Source of the DNA: an uncultured Brevundimonas sp.
Lineage (GTDB): Bacteria > Pseudomonadota > Alphaproteobacteria > Caulobacterales > Caulobacteraceae
Length of the DNA stretch: 64,000 nt
Assembly (NCBI RefSeq): GCF_947305955.1
Contig: NZ_CAMZFB010000008.1
Location: 1-64,000, forward strand
Direction of reading: 5' to 3'
Part shown: piece by piece, positions 46,130-55,507 of the stretch
How the letters are laid out: each line of letters begins with the position of its first letter
Numbering within the stretch: the stretch's first letter is position 1
Translations under genes and position numbers: made by a program
Notes under the pieces: generated by a model
The model's database searches: none
What the model saw: only the letters and a program-made list of their open reading frames with translations
Told to the model about the DNA's origin: nothing

Positions 46130-46576
46130 ATGGGTGGTCTAGGACCCGGTATCGGCGGTTTCGAGATCCTGGTGATCGGAATCGTGGCCCTGCTGGTTGT
46201 GGGGCCGAAGGACTTGCCGTTGTTGATGCGGCGGGTGGGCCAGTTCGTGGGTAAGGCCCGCGCCATGGCCAATGACTTCCGCGCCAGCTTTGACGAGATG
46301 GCGCGGCAGTCCGAATTGGATGACCTGCGCAAGGAAGTTCAGGCCCTTCGCACGGGTTCGGGCATGTATGCGCTGGGTGCCGAGGCGGATAATGCCTTCA
46401 AGGACATCCGCAAGGAGCTTGAAGGCCCGCTGGATACTCCCAAAGCCAGCGCCGACGCCGAGGCCGGTATCGTAGCCACCGGTACGGACGAGTGGCCCGA
46501 TCTGGATGCCCAGGCTGCTCAAGTCGAAGAGGCCCAGCAAGCTGCGGCTGCCGAGGCCAAGAAGGACGTTCAATGA
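46130..46576 (+). CDS. tatB: Sec-independent translocase subunit TatB
   Basis: The 148-residue protein has a short N-terminal membrane helix (GGFEILVIGIVALLVVGPKD), the amphipathic helix LLMRRVGQFVGKARAMAND, and a Glu/Ala-rich C-terminus. TatB with TatC recognises twin-arginine signals. It starts 23 bases after tatA and overlaps tatC by four bases (ATGA). Confidence 0.94.
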   Translation: MGGLGPGIGGFEILVIGIVALLVVGPKDLPLLMRRVGQFVGKARAMANDFRASFDEMARQSELDDLRKEVQALRTGSGMYALGAEADNAFKDIRKELEGPLDTPKASADAEAGIVATGTDEWPDLDAQAAQVEEAQQAAAAEAKKDVQ

Positions 46577-47457
46577 CGCATATCGATCGCGACGAGGCCG
46601 AGATCGAGGCTTCGCGTGCGCCGTTGATGGATCACCTGATCGAGCTGCGCTCGCGCTTGCTCAAATGTGTGGTGGCCTTTGCGCTGGCCTTCATCGTCTG
46701 CTTCTACTTCTCGGGCCAGATCTATCTGTTTCTGGTGAAGCCCTATGTGGCCGCCTATGCCTTCTTCCAGTCGGCGGGTGGTGGCCATCCCAGTGCCTCG
46801 CCGATTGATCTTATTCTGGGCACGGCGGGCGCGATCCCGCTGCCGCATGTTGATGACGACTCCGTGCGCCTCATCTACACGGCACCGCTGGAAATCCTCT
46901 TCACCAAGATGAAGCTGGCAGCGCTGGGTGCAGTGTTTCTGGCCTTCCCGGTGATTGCCTATCAGCTGTACCGCTTTGTGGCTCCGGGTCTTTACCGCAA
47001 TGAGCGCGGGGCATTCCTGCCGTTCCTGATTGCGGCACCGGTGCTGTTCGTTGTCGGCGCGGCGCTGGTCTACTTCGTCATGCTGCCCTTTGTGATGTGG
47101 TTCTCGCTGAGCCAAGGCATCGTCGGCGAGGGCGTGACGGCTGAACTACTCCCCAAGGTGTCGGACTACCTCAGTCTCGTCATGGCGCTGGTTTTGGCCT
47201 TTGGTTTTTGTTTCCAGCTGCCGGTGGTGATGACCTTGGTGGGTATGGCAGGCCTGATCAGCAGCGAGCTGATGGCCAAGGGCCGCCGCTATGCCATCGT
47301 TGCGGTGGTGGTTTTGGCGGCAGTGGTGACGCCGCCTGACCCCATTAGCCAGCTGATGTTGGCGGTCCCGATGGTGCTTCTCTACGAAGTGTCCATCTGG
47401 TGCGTTCGCATTATCGAAATGCGCCGACGCAAGCGCGAAGCCGCTGAAGAGCAATAA
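46573..47457 (+). CDS. tatC: Sec-independent translocase subunit TatC
   Basis: The six-helix receptor of the Tat translocase, 294 residues from the ATG at 46573. It has the N-terminal family motif APLMDHLIELRSRLLKC, the Pro-rich cytoplasmic loop EILFTKMKLAALGA with F-P, and the later helices ending DPISQLMLAVPMVLLYE. A longer frame reading back into tatB is not the real start. Operon ends at a strong terminator. Confidence 0.96.
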   Translation: MTHIDRDEAEIEASRAPLMDHLIELRSRLLKCVVAFALAFIVCFYFSGQIYLFLVKPYVAAYAFFQSAGGGHPSASPIDLILGTAGAIPLPHVDDDSVRLIYTAPLEILFTKMKLAALGAVFLAFPVIAYQLYRFVAPGLYRNERGAFLPFLIAAPVLFVVGAALVYFVMLPFVMWFSLSQGIVGEGVTAELLPKVSDYLSLVMALVLAFGFCFQLPVVMTLVGMAGLISSELMAKGRRYAIVAVVVLAAVVTPPDPISQLMLAVPMVLLYEVSIWCVRIIEMRRRKREAAEEQ

Positions 47458-47490
47458 AAAAGGCCGGTCCCTTTCGGGGCCGGCCTTTTT
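47457..47490. terminator. bidirectional terminator between tatC and the outer-membrane barrel gene
   Basis: A 15-bp stem (AAAAAGGCCGGTCCC with GGGGCCGGCCTTTTT, one G-U) closes on TTTC and has A/T runs at both ends. It serves both convergent genes. Confidence 0.92.
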
Positions 47491-47505
47491 CTTATGTGAG
47501 CCCGC

Positions 47506-48474
47506 TTAGAAGGCGCGGGTCAAACCCATGCTGAACTGGGTGTAGTCGTAGGTATAGCCGCTGGCGATGGGTGTGTTCGAATAGGTCACACCGGCGTTCA
47601 CAGCCCACTCGCGAACGGGCGGGCTGACGACCTGGGCCGTCACGAAGCGCGCCTGCTTCCAGTCGTCGCCGGTCGCCTTCTGGCCGCCGTAGCCACCGGC
47701 CAGCAGATAACGCCAACCGCCGTAATAGCGGCGCAGCTGAACCACAGGCATGACCTCCACATAGTCTTCCGGCGAGAAGTAGTCGAACTCGCCCGGATGG
47801 CTGCTGTGGAAGTAGCGAGCGCGCAACTGGGCCGAAAGGCCCCATTCCGGCTTCAGCACGTGGACATAGGTGGCCCGCAGGTGGGTCCGCATATTGTCGC
47901 CGGTAAAGTCCTGCAGACCCGCGACCAGCGTCACATTGTTCCGGTCATTGATAGGCAGGTCCAGCGCGCCACCCACGAAGGTGTAGTAGATGCCGTCATC
48001 AACGCCTTGCGGCGTTTCCAGCACTTCGCGCTCGATGAAATATTCCTGGCGGAACCGGGCGTTGTTGTTGACGCTGGCCGAGCCGAGCAGCGTGTCACCG
48101 TCGGTACCCGCGTTGAAGCGCCACGTCCAATCGCCGGTCGTGTCGGCACCGCGCAGATAGACGCGTTGCGTATTGCGCGACGCTTGGCCGACCGGACTGA
48201 ACTGGGCGGTTTCGACGCGGATGCCGAGATACTCGTCCGGACCTTTCCACTTCCAGTCCAGATTGGCACCGGCCTTTAGCACTTCGGTATCGTCGGCGTC
48301 GGTCGAGTAGAAGACGTCGGCCCCCACCGCATGGTTGAAGCCGTCGGCGCTACGATCACGGTGCTGTTCACGTGCGACGTCCTGCGCGGTCTCGACCGTT
48401 TGGGCATTGGCAGCCGCAGCGATCGACAGCGCCGAGGCCGTCGCCAACAGGGCAAAAATCGAATGACGGCTCAT
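47506..48474 (-). CDS. predicted outer-membrane beta-barrel protein, possible polysaccharide export partner
   Basis: The 322-residue protein has a signal peptide (MSRHSIFALLATASALS, cleavage near ANAQ) and then alternating hydrophobic/aromatic strands ending in a terminal Phe (FSMGLTRAF), as in Gram-negative barrels. About 14-16 strands can be imagined from the pattern. It starts inside the stop of a PgaC-like glycosyltransferase gene (ATGA overlap), so it is likely the outer-membrane partner of that enzyme. It resembles YaiO-type barrels in size and context, but I cannot verify the family. Confidence 0.72.
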   Translation of the reverse strand: MSRHSIFALLATASALSIAAAANAQTVETAQDVAREQHRDRSADGFNHAVGADVFYSTDADDTEVLKAGANLDWKWKGPDEYLGIRVETAQFSPVGQASRNTQRVYLRGADTTGDWTWRFNAGTDGDTLLGSASVNNNARFRQEYFIEREVLETPQGVDDGIYYTFVGGALDLPINDRNNVTLVAGLQDFTGDNMRTHLRATYVHVLKPEWGLSAQLRARYFHSSHPGEFDYFSPEDYVEVMPVVQLRRYYGGWRYLLAGGYGGQKATGDDWKQARFVTAQVVSPPVREWAVNAGVTYSNTPIASGYTYDYTQFSMGLTRAF

Positions 48475-49877
48475 TTGGTATCCCACTTTTTGGCCATGCC
48501 GATAGTTTCCGCCACATAACCCCACACGCAGACGGGCTGCATCAGAAGGCTGTAGGCGAGCGAGTAGAACAGGAAGCCGCCGAAGTTCTGGCGGACCTTC
48601 AGGCCTTCGCGATGGAACATCTTCCGCTGGATGCTGAAGATGAACATGTTCCAGAGCGCGGCCAGAGGAAGGACGGCGAGGGTGAGGGGACCTGCAATCC
48701 AGAAATAGCCGAACAGCGCCAGCACCAAACCCGGAATGAACACGAAGGTGTAAACCAGATCCAGCGGCAGGAAGAACAGGTTCCACCAGATGAAAAGGGT
48801 CGTCAGACGGCGCTTGAACAACAGGGCCGGATGGGCCTTGAACGCTTCGATCAGACCGCGCGACCAACGCTTGCGCTGCAGGGAAAACTGTTTGATGCGC
48901 GTCGGGACATTGGTGAAGGCCAGAGCGTCTTCGGCGTAGCCGATACGGTGTCCCTTATCGAGCAGCGCCCACGACACGACGATGTCTTCGCCAACGCATT
49001 CAGGCCAACCGCCGACCTCCAGCAAGGCTTCTTTGCGGTACAGAGAAAATGCGCCCTGAGCCACCAGTGTGCCGTGGTACATCGACTGCATGCGCTTTAC
49101 AGCGGCGATGCCGTGGAAATAGTCCCATTCCTGCGCGCGGGTGAGGAAGTTCTCACGCGAGTTGCGGACCATGACGGCACCCGCCACGGCGACCGTATTG
49201 GCAGGGTCGGCGTAAAGGCGCTCAACGATCTGGGTGACGCCGTCGATCCGGACCCAGGAGTCGCCGTCGATGGTCACGACCAGATCGTGGGCTGCCATCT
49301 TCAGCCCGCGGTTCAGCACGGACGCCTTGCCCGCATTGACCGGAAAATCAACGACCTGAAAGTCAAAGTTCGCGGGCAGGCTAAGCGATGCAAGCGTGCT
49401 GTGGGCGATGGCGACCGTCTCGTCTGTCGAGCCATCATTGAGCACCAACACCTGCATGGGGCCGGCGTAATCCTGTCGGGCCAGACTGGTCAGCGTATCG
49501 CGAATGGCCGCCGCCTCATTATAGGCTGCCACGAGGATGGTGATCCCCGGATACTGCGCCAGCTGACGTCGGACGGGGCGACGGTCGAAGCCAAGCGAGG
49601 AAATCATGAACGCATTCATGAAGCCCGGCACATAGGCGATGAAGCCAATGGCGATCAACGCAAAGGGCCAGCTCGTCAGCGCGGCGAGGTCATCGAGCCA
49701 GCGCTTCGACAGCCATACGCTCAACGCCGTCCAGGACAGCGCAATAATGAGCGCGATAGCGAACTTGGTGGGAACGGTAAGATAGAACCGGCGCCGACTA
49801 AGCGGCTGGGACGTAATAGCGCCCCCGGTCGTCTGACCTGCGTCAGTCGACTGGGAACGCGGCAAAGCATCGAACAT
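48471..49877 (-). CDS. processive GT2 glycosyltransferase (PgaC/hyaluronan synthase-like)
   Basis: The 468-residue membrane enzyme has two N-terminal membrane segments, a cytoplasmic GT2 domain with VAAYNEAAAIRDT, LNDGSTDETV and TIDGDSWV (nucleotide-sugar carboxylates), the acceptor-side CVGEDIVVSW, and the processivity motif QRKRW, then C-terminal membrane segments. This is the pattern of beta-linked homopolymer synthases such as PgaC. The ATG at 49877 is used; a TTG at 49925 is also open. It overlaps the barrel gene by four bases. No deacetylase gene is adjacent. Polymer unknown. Confidence 0.85.
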   Translation of the reverse strand: MFDALPRSQSTDAGQTTGGAITSQPLSRRRFYLTVPTKFAIALIIALSWTALSVWLSKRWLDDLAALTSWPFALIAIGFIAYVPGFMNAFMISSLGFDRRPVRRQLAQYPGITILVAAYNEAAAIRDTLTSLARQDYAGPMQVLVLNDGSTDETVAIAHSTLASLSLPANFDFQVVDFPVNAGKASVLNRGLKMAAHDLVVTIDGDSWVRIDGVTQIVERLYADPANTVAVAGAVMVRNSRENFLTRAQEWDYFHGIAAVKRMQSMYHGTLVAQGAFSLYRKEALLEVGGWPECVGEDIVVSWALLDKGHRIGYAEDALAFTNVPTRIKQFSLQRKRWSRGLIEAFKAHPALLFKRRLTTLFIWWNLFFLPLDLVYTFVFIPGLVLALFGYFWIAGPLTLAVLPLAALWNMFIFSIQRKMFHREGLKVRQNFGGFLFYSLAYSLLMQPVCVWGYVAETIGMAKKWDTK

Positions 49878-49985
49878 AGGTGCAACTGAACAAGGGACAA
49901 ATACGGGGGTGGGTCGCTTGTCCAAGGGCCCGCCCGACTGAGCGAGCCTTGCTATAGGAGCGTTGCCGTTAAGGAAATGTACCTA

Positions 49986-50111
49986 ATGGTGACGATTTGG
50001 AGGCAGCCAGCTTTCTTTGTTGGACTGTGTTCTTTCTGCTCCAGTGTCGCAGGAACGCTGGGTTTCATCTGGTTGCAGATGAGGCGTTATTCCAACCTTA
50101 AGTTTAGTTAA
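49986..50111 (+). CDS. 41-residue putative single-pass membrane protein
   Basis: A short ORF with TAAGGAA about eight bases before its ATG. The product begins MVTIWRQPAFFVGLCSF and has one hydrophobic stretch, then QMRRYSNLKFS. It ends 57 bases before the serine hydrolase start. It could be a small membrane protein, a leader, or chance in an AT-richer gap; no homologue is known to me. Confidence 0.4.
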   Translation: MVTIWRQPAFFVGLCSFCSSVAGTLGFIWLQMRRYSNLKFS

Positions 50112-50167
50112 CTCTAGAAAACTTCGTTATGCGATTATCGTATCTCGCCGAAGGAGTGCGAGGGATC

Positions 50168-51571
50168 ATGATCAATCGACGTCTTATGCTGGCCTCTGGC
50201 TTGATGGCAGGGGCCGTTGCCGCTTCCCCCTTAAGGGCTTTAGCGCGACAATCAACGCTCAGTCTGGATCTGAAACATGCGTTGGATCAGGCCGTCGATG
50301 GCAAGTTAACGGTGGGGGGAGCGCTGATTGCTGTCCAGCAGGGAAGGCTGATCGGCGAATATTATTGGGGTAAGGCCTCTCTACCCTTTGATCGGCCGGT
50401 CGGGCCCAATACCCTCTTTCATCTGGGCTCTAACGGAAAACTGGTGACGGCCGTTGCTGTTATGCAGTTGTTGCGGGCGGGTGGGATATCTCTGGACGCG
50501 ACGATCGGAAGCCTGATGCCCGATCTTCCTCCTGCCATAGGGGGTATGCGTCTTGATCGGCTGATGAGCCACACAAGTGGGCTTCCTGACTACGGTGAGT
50601 TCTTTGAGGATTGGGATCGGCCGCAGCCCAAAGCCAACATCATAAAGGCGGTAGCGGATGCGCCGATGATGTTCGAGCAGGGGGCCTCATTCTCCTACTC
50701 CAATACCAACTATCTGGTTTTGGGATGGCTGATCGAACATCTGTCGGGGATGAGCTATGCCGACTACGTCGCCAAGCGCCTGTTCGAGCCTACCGGCATG
50801 CCCACGGCTCGGGCCGATGCCAGCCAGCATGTGATCCCCAACCGAGCCGAGCCCTATGAGTTCTCTCCTGATGGCGAGGCTGTACATGCCGTTAGGATGG
50901 AGGATGCAGTTTCGCGGGCGGCAGACGGTGGGATACTGATGTCCGCGATGGATGTGGCCGCTTGGCGGCATGCTCTGGCGAGCAATCGTCTTCTTGCCGC
51001 CGAGGATTGGCAGAGGATCAACAGTCCGACGCGGCTGAACTCAGGAAGGCTGATCCCTTATGGGTTCGGCACTTTCGTTGATCAGGACAAGGGGCGGCCG
51101 GTTCTGCATCATAATGGTGGCGTGCCGGGGTTCATGAGCATGTGGCGCACTTGGCCTAATAGCGGGCTGTCCATCCTCATGATGACAAACTCTATGGCGC
51201 GGTTTGACCAGTCGCCCCCGTTTAACGACATGATCGAGCTGATGGCCGAGGCATGCGAGCCTGGAGTGGTGCAGCCCCGCCCAAGACTGGGAGATGGCAC
51301 CGATGAAAGAACGCAAGCTCTTCTGAAGTTGATCTCCAGAAACCGTGAGGACCCTCCGCCGGAGGGACTGCTGGCCGTCGAGAGAACAGTTGCTCCCGAG
51401 CTGGTGCCTGGGCCTCTACCGGCAATCGAAGGGCTATACCCGATGGAGAGCTGGATGATGGGTAACAGCGCGGAAGAGGGCGAGATGGTGCGTTACGGCC
51501 TCACCATGCGGGGACGCCCCCGAGAAATTTTGGTCGGCTGGACCCCGCAAAACCAAATCTATTGGATGTAG
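50168..51571 (+). CDS. serine hydrolase, class C beta-lactamase/DD-peptidase fold
   Basis: The 467-residue protein has a Tat-like signal (MINRRLMLASGLMAG, cleavage near RALA) and the three penicilloyl-serine-transferase motifs: Ser88-x-x-Lys91 in HLGSNGKLV, Tyr177-Ser-Asn in FSYSNTNY, and HHNGG in place of KTG. Family members act as esterases, DD-peptidases or beta-lactamases; function is unknown. ATG at 50168 follows GAGGGATC and begins the signal; an ATG 39 bases earlier has no ribosome site. Third codon positions look less GC-biased than in neighbours, which may mean later acquisition. Confidence 0.85.
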   Translation: MINRRLMLASGLMAGAVAASPLRALARQSTLSLDLKHALDQAVDGKLTVGGALIAVQQGRLIGEYYWGKASLPFDRPVGPNTLFHLGSNGKLVTAVAVMQLLRAGGISLDATIGSLMPDLPPAIGGMRLDRLMSHTSGLPDYGEFFEDWDRPQPKANIIKAVADAPMMFEQGASFSYSNTNYLVLGWLIEHLSGMSYADYVAKRLFEPTGMPTARADASQHVIPNRAEPYEFSPDGEAVHAVRMEDAVSRAADGGILMSAMDVAAWRHALASNRLLAAEDWQRINSPTRLNSGRLIPYGFGTFVDQDKGRPVLHHNGGVPGFMSMWRTWPNSGLSILMMTNSMARFDQSPPFNDMIELMAEACEPGVVQPRPRLGDGTDERTQALLKLISRNREDPPPEGLLAVERTVAPELVPGPLPAIEGLYPMESWMMGNSAEEGEMVRYGLTMRGRPREILVGWTPQNQIYWM

Positions 51572-51586
51572 TGCATCTCACAAGAA

Positions 51587-51615
51587 AGCCCCCCGGACAC
51601 AGTGTCCGAGGGGCT
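51587..51615. terminator. hairpin between serine hydrolase and glnA
   Basis: AGCCCC and CGGAC pair with GTCCG and GGGGCT across a 5-base loop, with one C-A mismatch. It lies between convergent genes and has no strong U-tract. Confidence 0.65.
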
Positions 51616-51642
51616 CTTCCTGATTAGATCAGGCAGCTGTGA

Positions 51643-53052
51643 TTAGCAGCTGTAGTACATGTCGAATTCGACCGGGTGCGGGTGCAGTTGCAGACGGGCG
51701 ACTTCTTCTTCCTTCAGCGCGATGTAGGCGTCGATGAAGTCGTCGTCCATCACGCCGCCCTTCTTGAGGAAGGCACGGTCGGCGTTCAGGGCGTCCAGAG
51801 CTTCACGCAGCGAACCGGCGACTTCCGGGATCGAGCCACGCTCTTCCGGCGGCAGGTCGTACAGGTTCTTGTCGGCGGCTGCGCCCGGATCGATACGGTT
51901 TTCGATGCCGTCCAGGCCAGCCATCAGCAGGGCCACGAAGGTCAGGTACGGGTTGCCCATCGGGTCCGGGAAGCGGGCTTCGATGCGCTTGGCCTTCGGC
52001 GACGACACGTGCGGGATACGGATCGAGGCCGAGCGGTTGCGGGCCGAGTAGGCCAGCTTGACCGGAGCTTCATAACCCGGAACCAGACGCTTGTACGAGT
52101 TGGTGGTCGAGTTGGCGAAGGCGTTGATGGCCTTGGCGTGCTTGATGATGCCGCCGATGTACCACAGGCATTCTTGCGACAGGCCAGCGTACTTGTCGCC
52201 AGCGAACTGCGGCTTGCCGTCTTTCCAGATCGACATGTGGACGTGCATGCCCGAGCCGTTGTCGCCGAACATCGGCTTGGCCATGAAGGTCGCCGACTTG
52301 CCGTAGGCGTGGGCCACGTTGTGGATCACGTACTTATACAGCTGCAGGCGGTCGGCCATGGTCAGCAGGTCCGAGAACTTCAGGCCCAGCTCGTGCTGCG
52401 CCGGAGCCACTTCGTGGTGGTGCTTCTCGGGGTCGAGGCCCAGGTCGCGCATGACAGCCAGCATTTCGCCGCGCAGGTCCTGACCGGAGTCGACCGGGTT
52501 GACCGGGAAGTAGCCGCCCTTGGTCGACGGACGGTGACCCATGTTGCCTTCGGCGTATTCGGCACCGGTGTTGGCCGGCAGTTCCGACGAGTCGAAGCTG
52601 TAGCGGGTGTCGTGCGGGGCGGTGTTCCAGCGCACGTCGTCGAAGATGAAGAACTCAGCTTCCGGACCGAAGTAGACGGTGTCACCCACGCCAGCCGACT
52701 GGACGTAGGCGAGGGCCTTCTTGGCCATCGAACGGCTGTCGCGGTTGTACGGCTCGGCGGTGTCCGGGTTCAGAACGTCGCAGAACAGGAACAGGGTCGG
52801 TTGTTGGTAGAACGGGTCGATATAGGCGGTCGAAAGGTCCGGCATCAGCAGCATGTCGGACTCGTTGATGGCCTTCCAGCCCGCGATCGACGAACCGTCG
52901 AACATGGTGCCTTCGGTCAGGAAGTCTTCATCGACCTGGCTGATGTCGAAGGTCACGTGCTGCAGCTTGCCCTTGGTGTCGGTAAAGCGCAGGTCGACGT
53001 ATTCGATGCCCTTGTCTTTGATCTCTTGAAGGATCTTTTGTGCGGCGCTCAT
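51643..53052 (-). CDS. glnA: type I glutamine synthetase
   Basis: The 469-residue enzyme makes glutamine from glutamate, ammonia and ATP, the main ammonium-assimilation step. It has the metal-site [21 protein letters not shown] with the ATP-site Arg, and NLYDLPPEE whose Tyr is the usual adenylylation site. The start ATG at 53052 follows AGGAACTCG; a longer frame is not conserved. It lies 69 bases after glnB in the same direction, with a terminator-like hairpin in the gap, so glnB-glnA and a separate glnA transcript are both likely. Confidence 0.97.
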   Translation of the reverse strand: MSAAQKILQEIKDKGIEYVDLRFTDTKGKLQHVTFDISQVDEDFLTEGTMFDGSSIAGWKAINESDMLLMPDLSTAYIDPFYQQPTLFLFCDVLNPDTAEPYNRDSRSMAKKALAYVQSAGVGDTVYFGPEAEFFIFDDVRWNTAPHDTRYSFDSSELPANTGAEYAEGNMGHRPSTKGGYFPVNPVDSGQDLRGEMLAVMRDLGLDPEKHHHEVAPAQHELGLKFSDLLTMADRLQLYKYVIHNVAHAYGKSATFMAKPMFGDNGSGMHVHMSIWKDGKPQFAGDKYAGLSQECLWYIGGIIKHAKAINAFANSTTNSYKRLVPGYEAPVKLAYSARNRSASIRIPHVSSPKAKRIEARFPDPMGNPYLTFVALLMAGLDGIENRIDPGAAADKNLYDLPPEERGSIPEVAGSLREALDALNADRAFLKKGGVMDDDFIDAYIALKEEEVARLQLHPHPVEFDMYYSC

Positions 53053-53081
53053 TTCTCGAGTTCCTGTTATGGAATGGGAGG

Positions 53082-53114
53082 AAACAAAAGCGGCCGCCCC
53101 CAATGGGACGGCCG
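53082..53114 (-). terminator. intercistronic terminator-like hairpin between glnB and glnA
   Basis: On the minus strand CGGCCGTCCC pairs with GGGGCGGCCG (one G-U) around ATTG, followed by CTTTTGTTT. It starts eight bases after the glnB stop and would reduce readthrough into glnA. Confidence 0.75.
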
Positions 53115-53121
53115 ATTACAC

Positions 53122-53541
<420 letters not shown>

Positions 53542-53655
53542 TCAGGCGCTTAACCGCAGCGTGAACTGTAATCCCCAGTCATCTTGCCAAATTGTCACGT
53601 GTTTGCGGTGACTTAGCTCAAATTCGTGTTGCGCTGCACAATGTAGGGGGAGAAG

Positions 53656-53740
53656 TGGTGCGGATGAGAGGAATCGAACCTCCACGCCTCTCGGCGCTGG
53701 AACCTAAATCCAGTGCGTCTACCAGTTCCGCCACATCCGC
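53656..53740 (-). tRNA. tRNA-Leu (anticodon TAG)
   Basis: An 85-base tRNA with a long variable arm and encoded CCA. The acceptor GCGGATG pairs with CATCCGC, the anticodon stem is CTGGA/TCCAG with loop TTTAGGT and anticodon TAG, and the T-arm holds GGTTCGATTCC. Discriminator A. Confidence 0.95.
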
Positions 53741-53757
53741 ATTAGGTCAGGTGATGG

Positions 53758-53786
53758 CGTTTAAAGATTCCATGGCGAAGGCGCAA
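53758..53786 (-). promoter_or_regulatory. probable promoter of tRNA-Leu
   Basis: TTGCGC (minus strand, 53781-53786) and TAAACG (53758-53763) are 17 bases apart, 18 bases before the tRNA. The -10 resembles that of the tRNA-Asp promoter. Confidence 0.45.
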
Positions 53787-53815
53787 GCCGCTTAATTGCC
53801 TCTAAAGACAACAAA

Positions 53816-53841
53816 AAAGCCCCGGGTTTCTCCGGGGCTTT
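53816..53841 (-). terminator. intrinsic terminator of the amino acid permease
   Basis: AAAGCCCCGG pairs with CCGGGGCTTT around GTTTCT. On the minus strand it ends in a U-run, 21 bases after the permease stop. Confidence 0.9.
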
Positions 53842-53861
53842 CTGTATGCGTATCGAGACGC

Positions 53862-55358
53862 TTACTCGATACCGCGAGCAAGGTGGCTCTTGCGGTAGCC
53901 GTAGGCGAAGTAGACCACCAGACCGATGATGGCCCACAGCGGCAGAACCAGCTTCGCATCGGTCGGCAGGTTCAGATACAGGCCCAGAGTACCGGCCATG
54001 GCGAGCGGGCCAATCAGCCAGATCATCGGCGTCTTGAACGGACGGTGACGATGCGGATCGCGCTTGCGCAGGATCATGACGGCCAGCGCCACCATGAAGA
54101 AGGCGAACAGCGTACCCGAGTTCGAAATGTCAGCCAGCTTACCGACCGGCAGGAAGGCCGCGAAGAAGGCCACGGCAACACCGGTGATCATGGTCACGAT
54201 GTGCGGGGTTTTCCACTTGGGGTGGATGGCCGACAGGAAGTTCGGCAGCAGGCCGTCACGCGCCATCACGAAGAAGATGCGGGTTTGGCCGAACAGCATG
54301 ATCAGGATGACCGACGGCAGGGCCAGGAAGGCGGCTACGCCGATCAGGTCGCCGATACGGGTATAGCCGACCGAGCGCAGAACGTGGGCGAGGGCTTCCT
54401 TCGAGCAGACCAGCGGCTCGGTGCCAGCGGCAACCAGCGTCTGGCACTGAGCGGCCATTGCCGACGAACCGGCGTGCAGGATTTCGCCGCCCGGACCGGT
54501 GACCGGCTGGGCACCGAGGGCACCGATGGCGCCGGCGGCAACCAGAATGTAGAAGACCGTGCAGATCAGCAGCGAACCGATCAGGCCGATCGGAACGTTC
54601 TTTTGCGGATCCTTGGTTTCTTCGGCGGCGGTCGAAACGGCATCGAAGCCGACGTAGGCGAAGAAGATCGAGGCAGCAGCGCCGACGATGCCCAGGCCAG
54701 CGTGGTCACCCATGCCCATGATGCCGTTCGGCATGAAGGGGGTGAAGTTCTCGCCCTTCAGGACCGGCAGGGTCAGGACGATGAACACGGTCAGTGCAGT
54801 CACCTTGATGGCCACCAGAACGGCATTCACGCGAGCCGATTCCGTCGTACCGATCAGCAGCAGACCGGTGATGATCAGCGCAATCGCAGCTGCCGGGAAG
54901 TTCACGATACCGCCTGCGTACGGCCCGGCCGTTAGCGCAAGGGGTAGCTCAACACCCCAACTCTTGAGCAATCCGATGAAATAGCCGGACCAGCCCACCG
55001 ACACGGCGGATGCTGCCACTGCATATTCGAGGATCAGCGCCCAACCAACGAGCCACGCCAGCAGCTCGCCCATCACGGCGTAGGTGTAGGTGTAGGCAGA
55101 GCCCGACACCGGCACCATCGAAGAGATCTCCGAATAGCAAAGCGCCGCCACGGCACAGACCGCAGCGGCGATAACGAAGCTCCACATCATGCCGGGGCCG
55201 GCTTTTTGGGCTGCTTCAGAGGTAAGCACGAAGATGCCGGTACCGATAATGGCACCGACGCCGAGCAGCGTAAGCTGGATTGCACCCAGCGAGCGCGTAA
55301 GCGCTTTCTTTTCTGCGGACGCTATAATGGCGTCCAGCGGTTTGATCCGCCAAGACAT
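53862..55358 (-). CDS. APC-superfamily amino acid permease
   Basis: The 498-residue transporter has about 12-14 membrane segments and the APC start LGAIQLTLLGVGAIIGTGIFVLTSEAA (first helix with GIG-type turn), then YTYAVMGELLAWLVGW. The cytoplasmic N-terminus is Lys-rich (SAEKKALTRSL). It resembles the cationic amino acid transporter (CAT/YfnA) group; the substrate is not known. ATG at 55358 follows GAGGGGACATTC; a longer frame upstream is not conserved. Divergent from hrpB. Confidence 0.88.
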   Translation of the reverse strand: MSWRIKPLDAIIASAEKKALTRSLGAIQLTLLGVGAIIGTGIFVLTSEAAQKAGPGMMWSFVIAAAVCAVAALCYSEISSMVPVSGSAYTYTYAVMGELLAWLVGWALILEYAVAASAVSVGWSGYFIGLLKSWGVELPLALTAGPYAGGIVNFPAAAIALIITGLLLIGTTESARVNAVLVAIKVTALTVFIVLTLPVLKGENFTPFMPNGIMGMGDHAGLGIVGAAASIFFAYVGFDAVSTAAEETKDPQKNVPIGLIGSLLICTVFYILVAAGAIGALGAQPVTGPGGEILHAGSSAMAAQCQTLVAAGTEPLVCSKEALAHVLRSVGYTRIGDLIGVAAFLALPSVILIMLFGQTRIFFVMARDGLLPNFLSAIHPKWKTPHIVTMITGVAVAFFAAFLPVGKLADISNSGTLFAFFMVALAVMILRKRDPHRHRPFKTPMIWLIGPLAMAGTLGLYLNLPTDAKLVLPLWAIIGLVVYFAYGYRKSHLARGIE

Positions 55359-55507
55359 GAATGTCCCCTCACATTTTGTGTGCCGACAGCTGTCGACCCT
55401 CGGGCTCGACGCTAGACAGGGTTTTTCGTTCACGCAACGCGATTGACGGATTCTTGGCCAAATTGCGACGATTTTGTCAGCGGATAAGGTCGAGGTACTA
55501 GGATCGG

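Noticed and set aside
50098..50111. TTAA pair as a CtrA site before the serine hydrolase
   Set aside because: The spacing between the TTAA halves is six, not seven, and flanks do not match.
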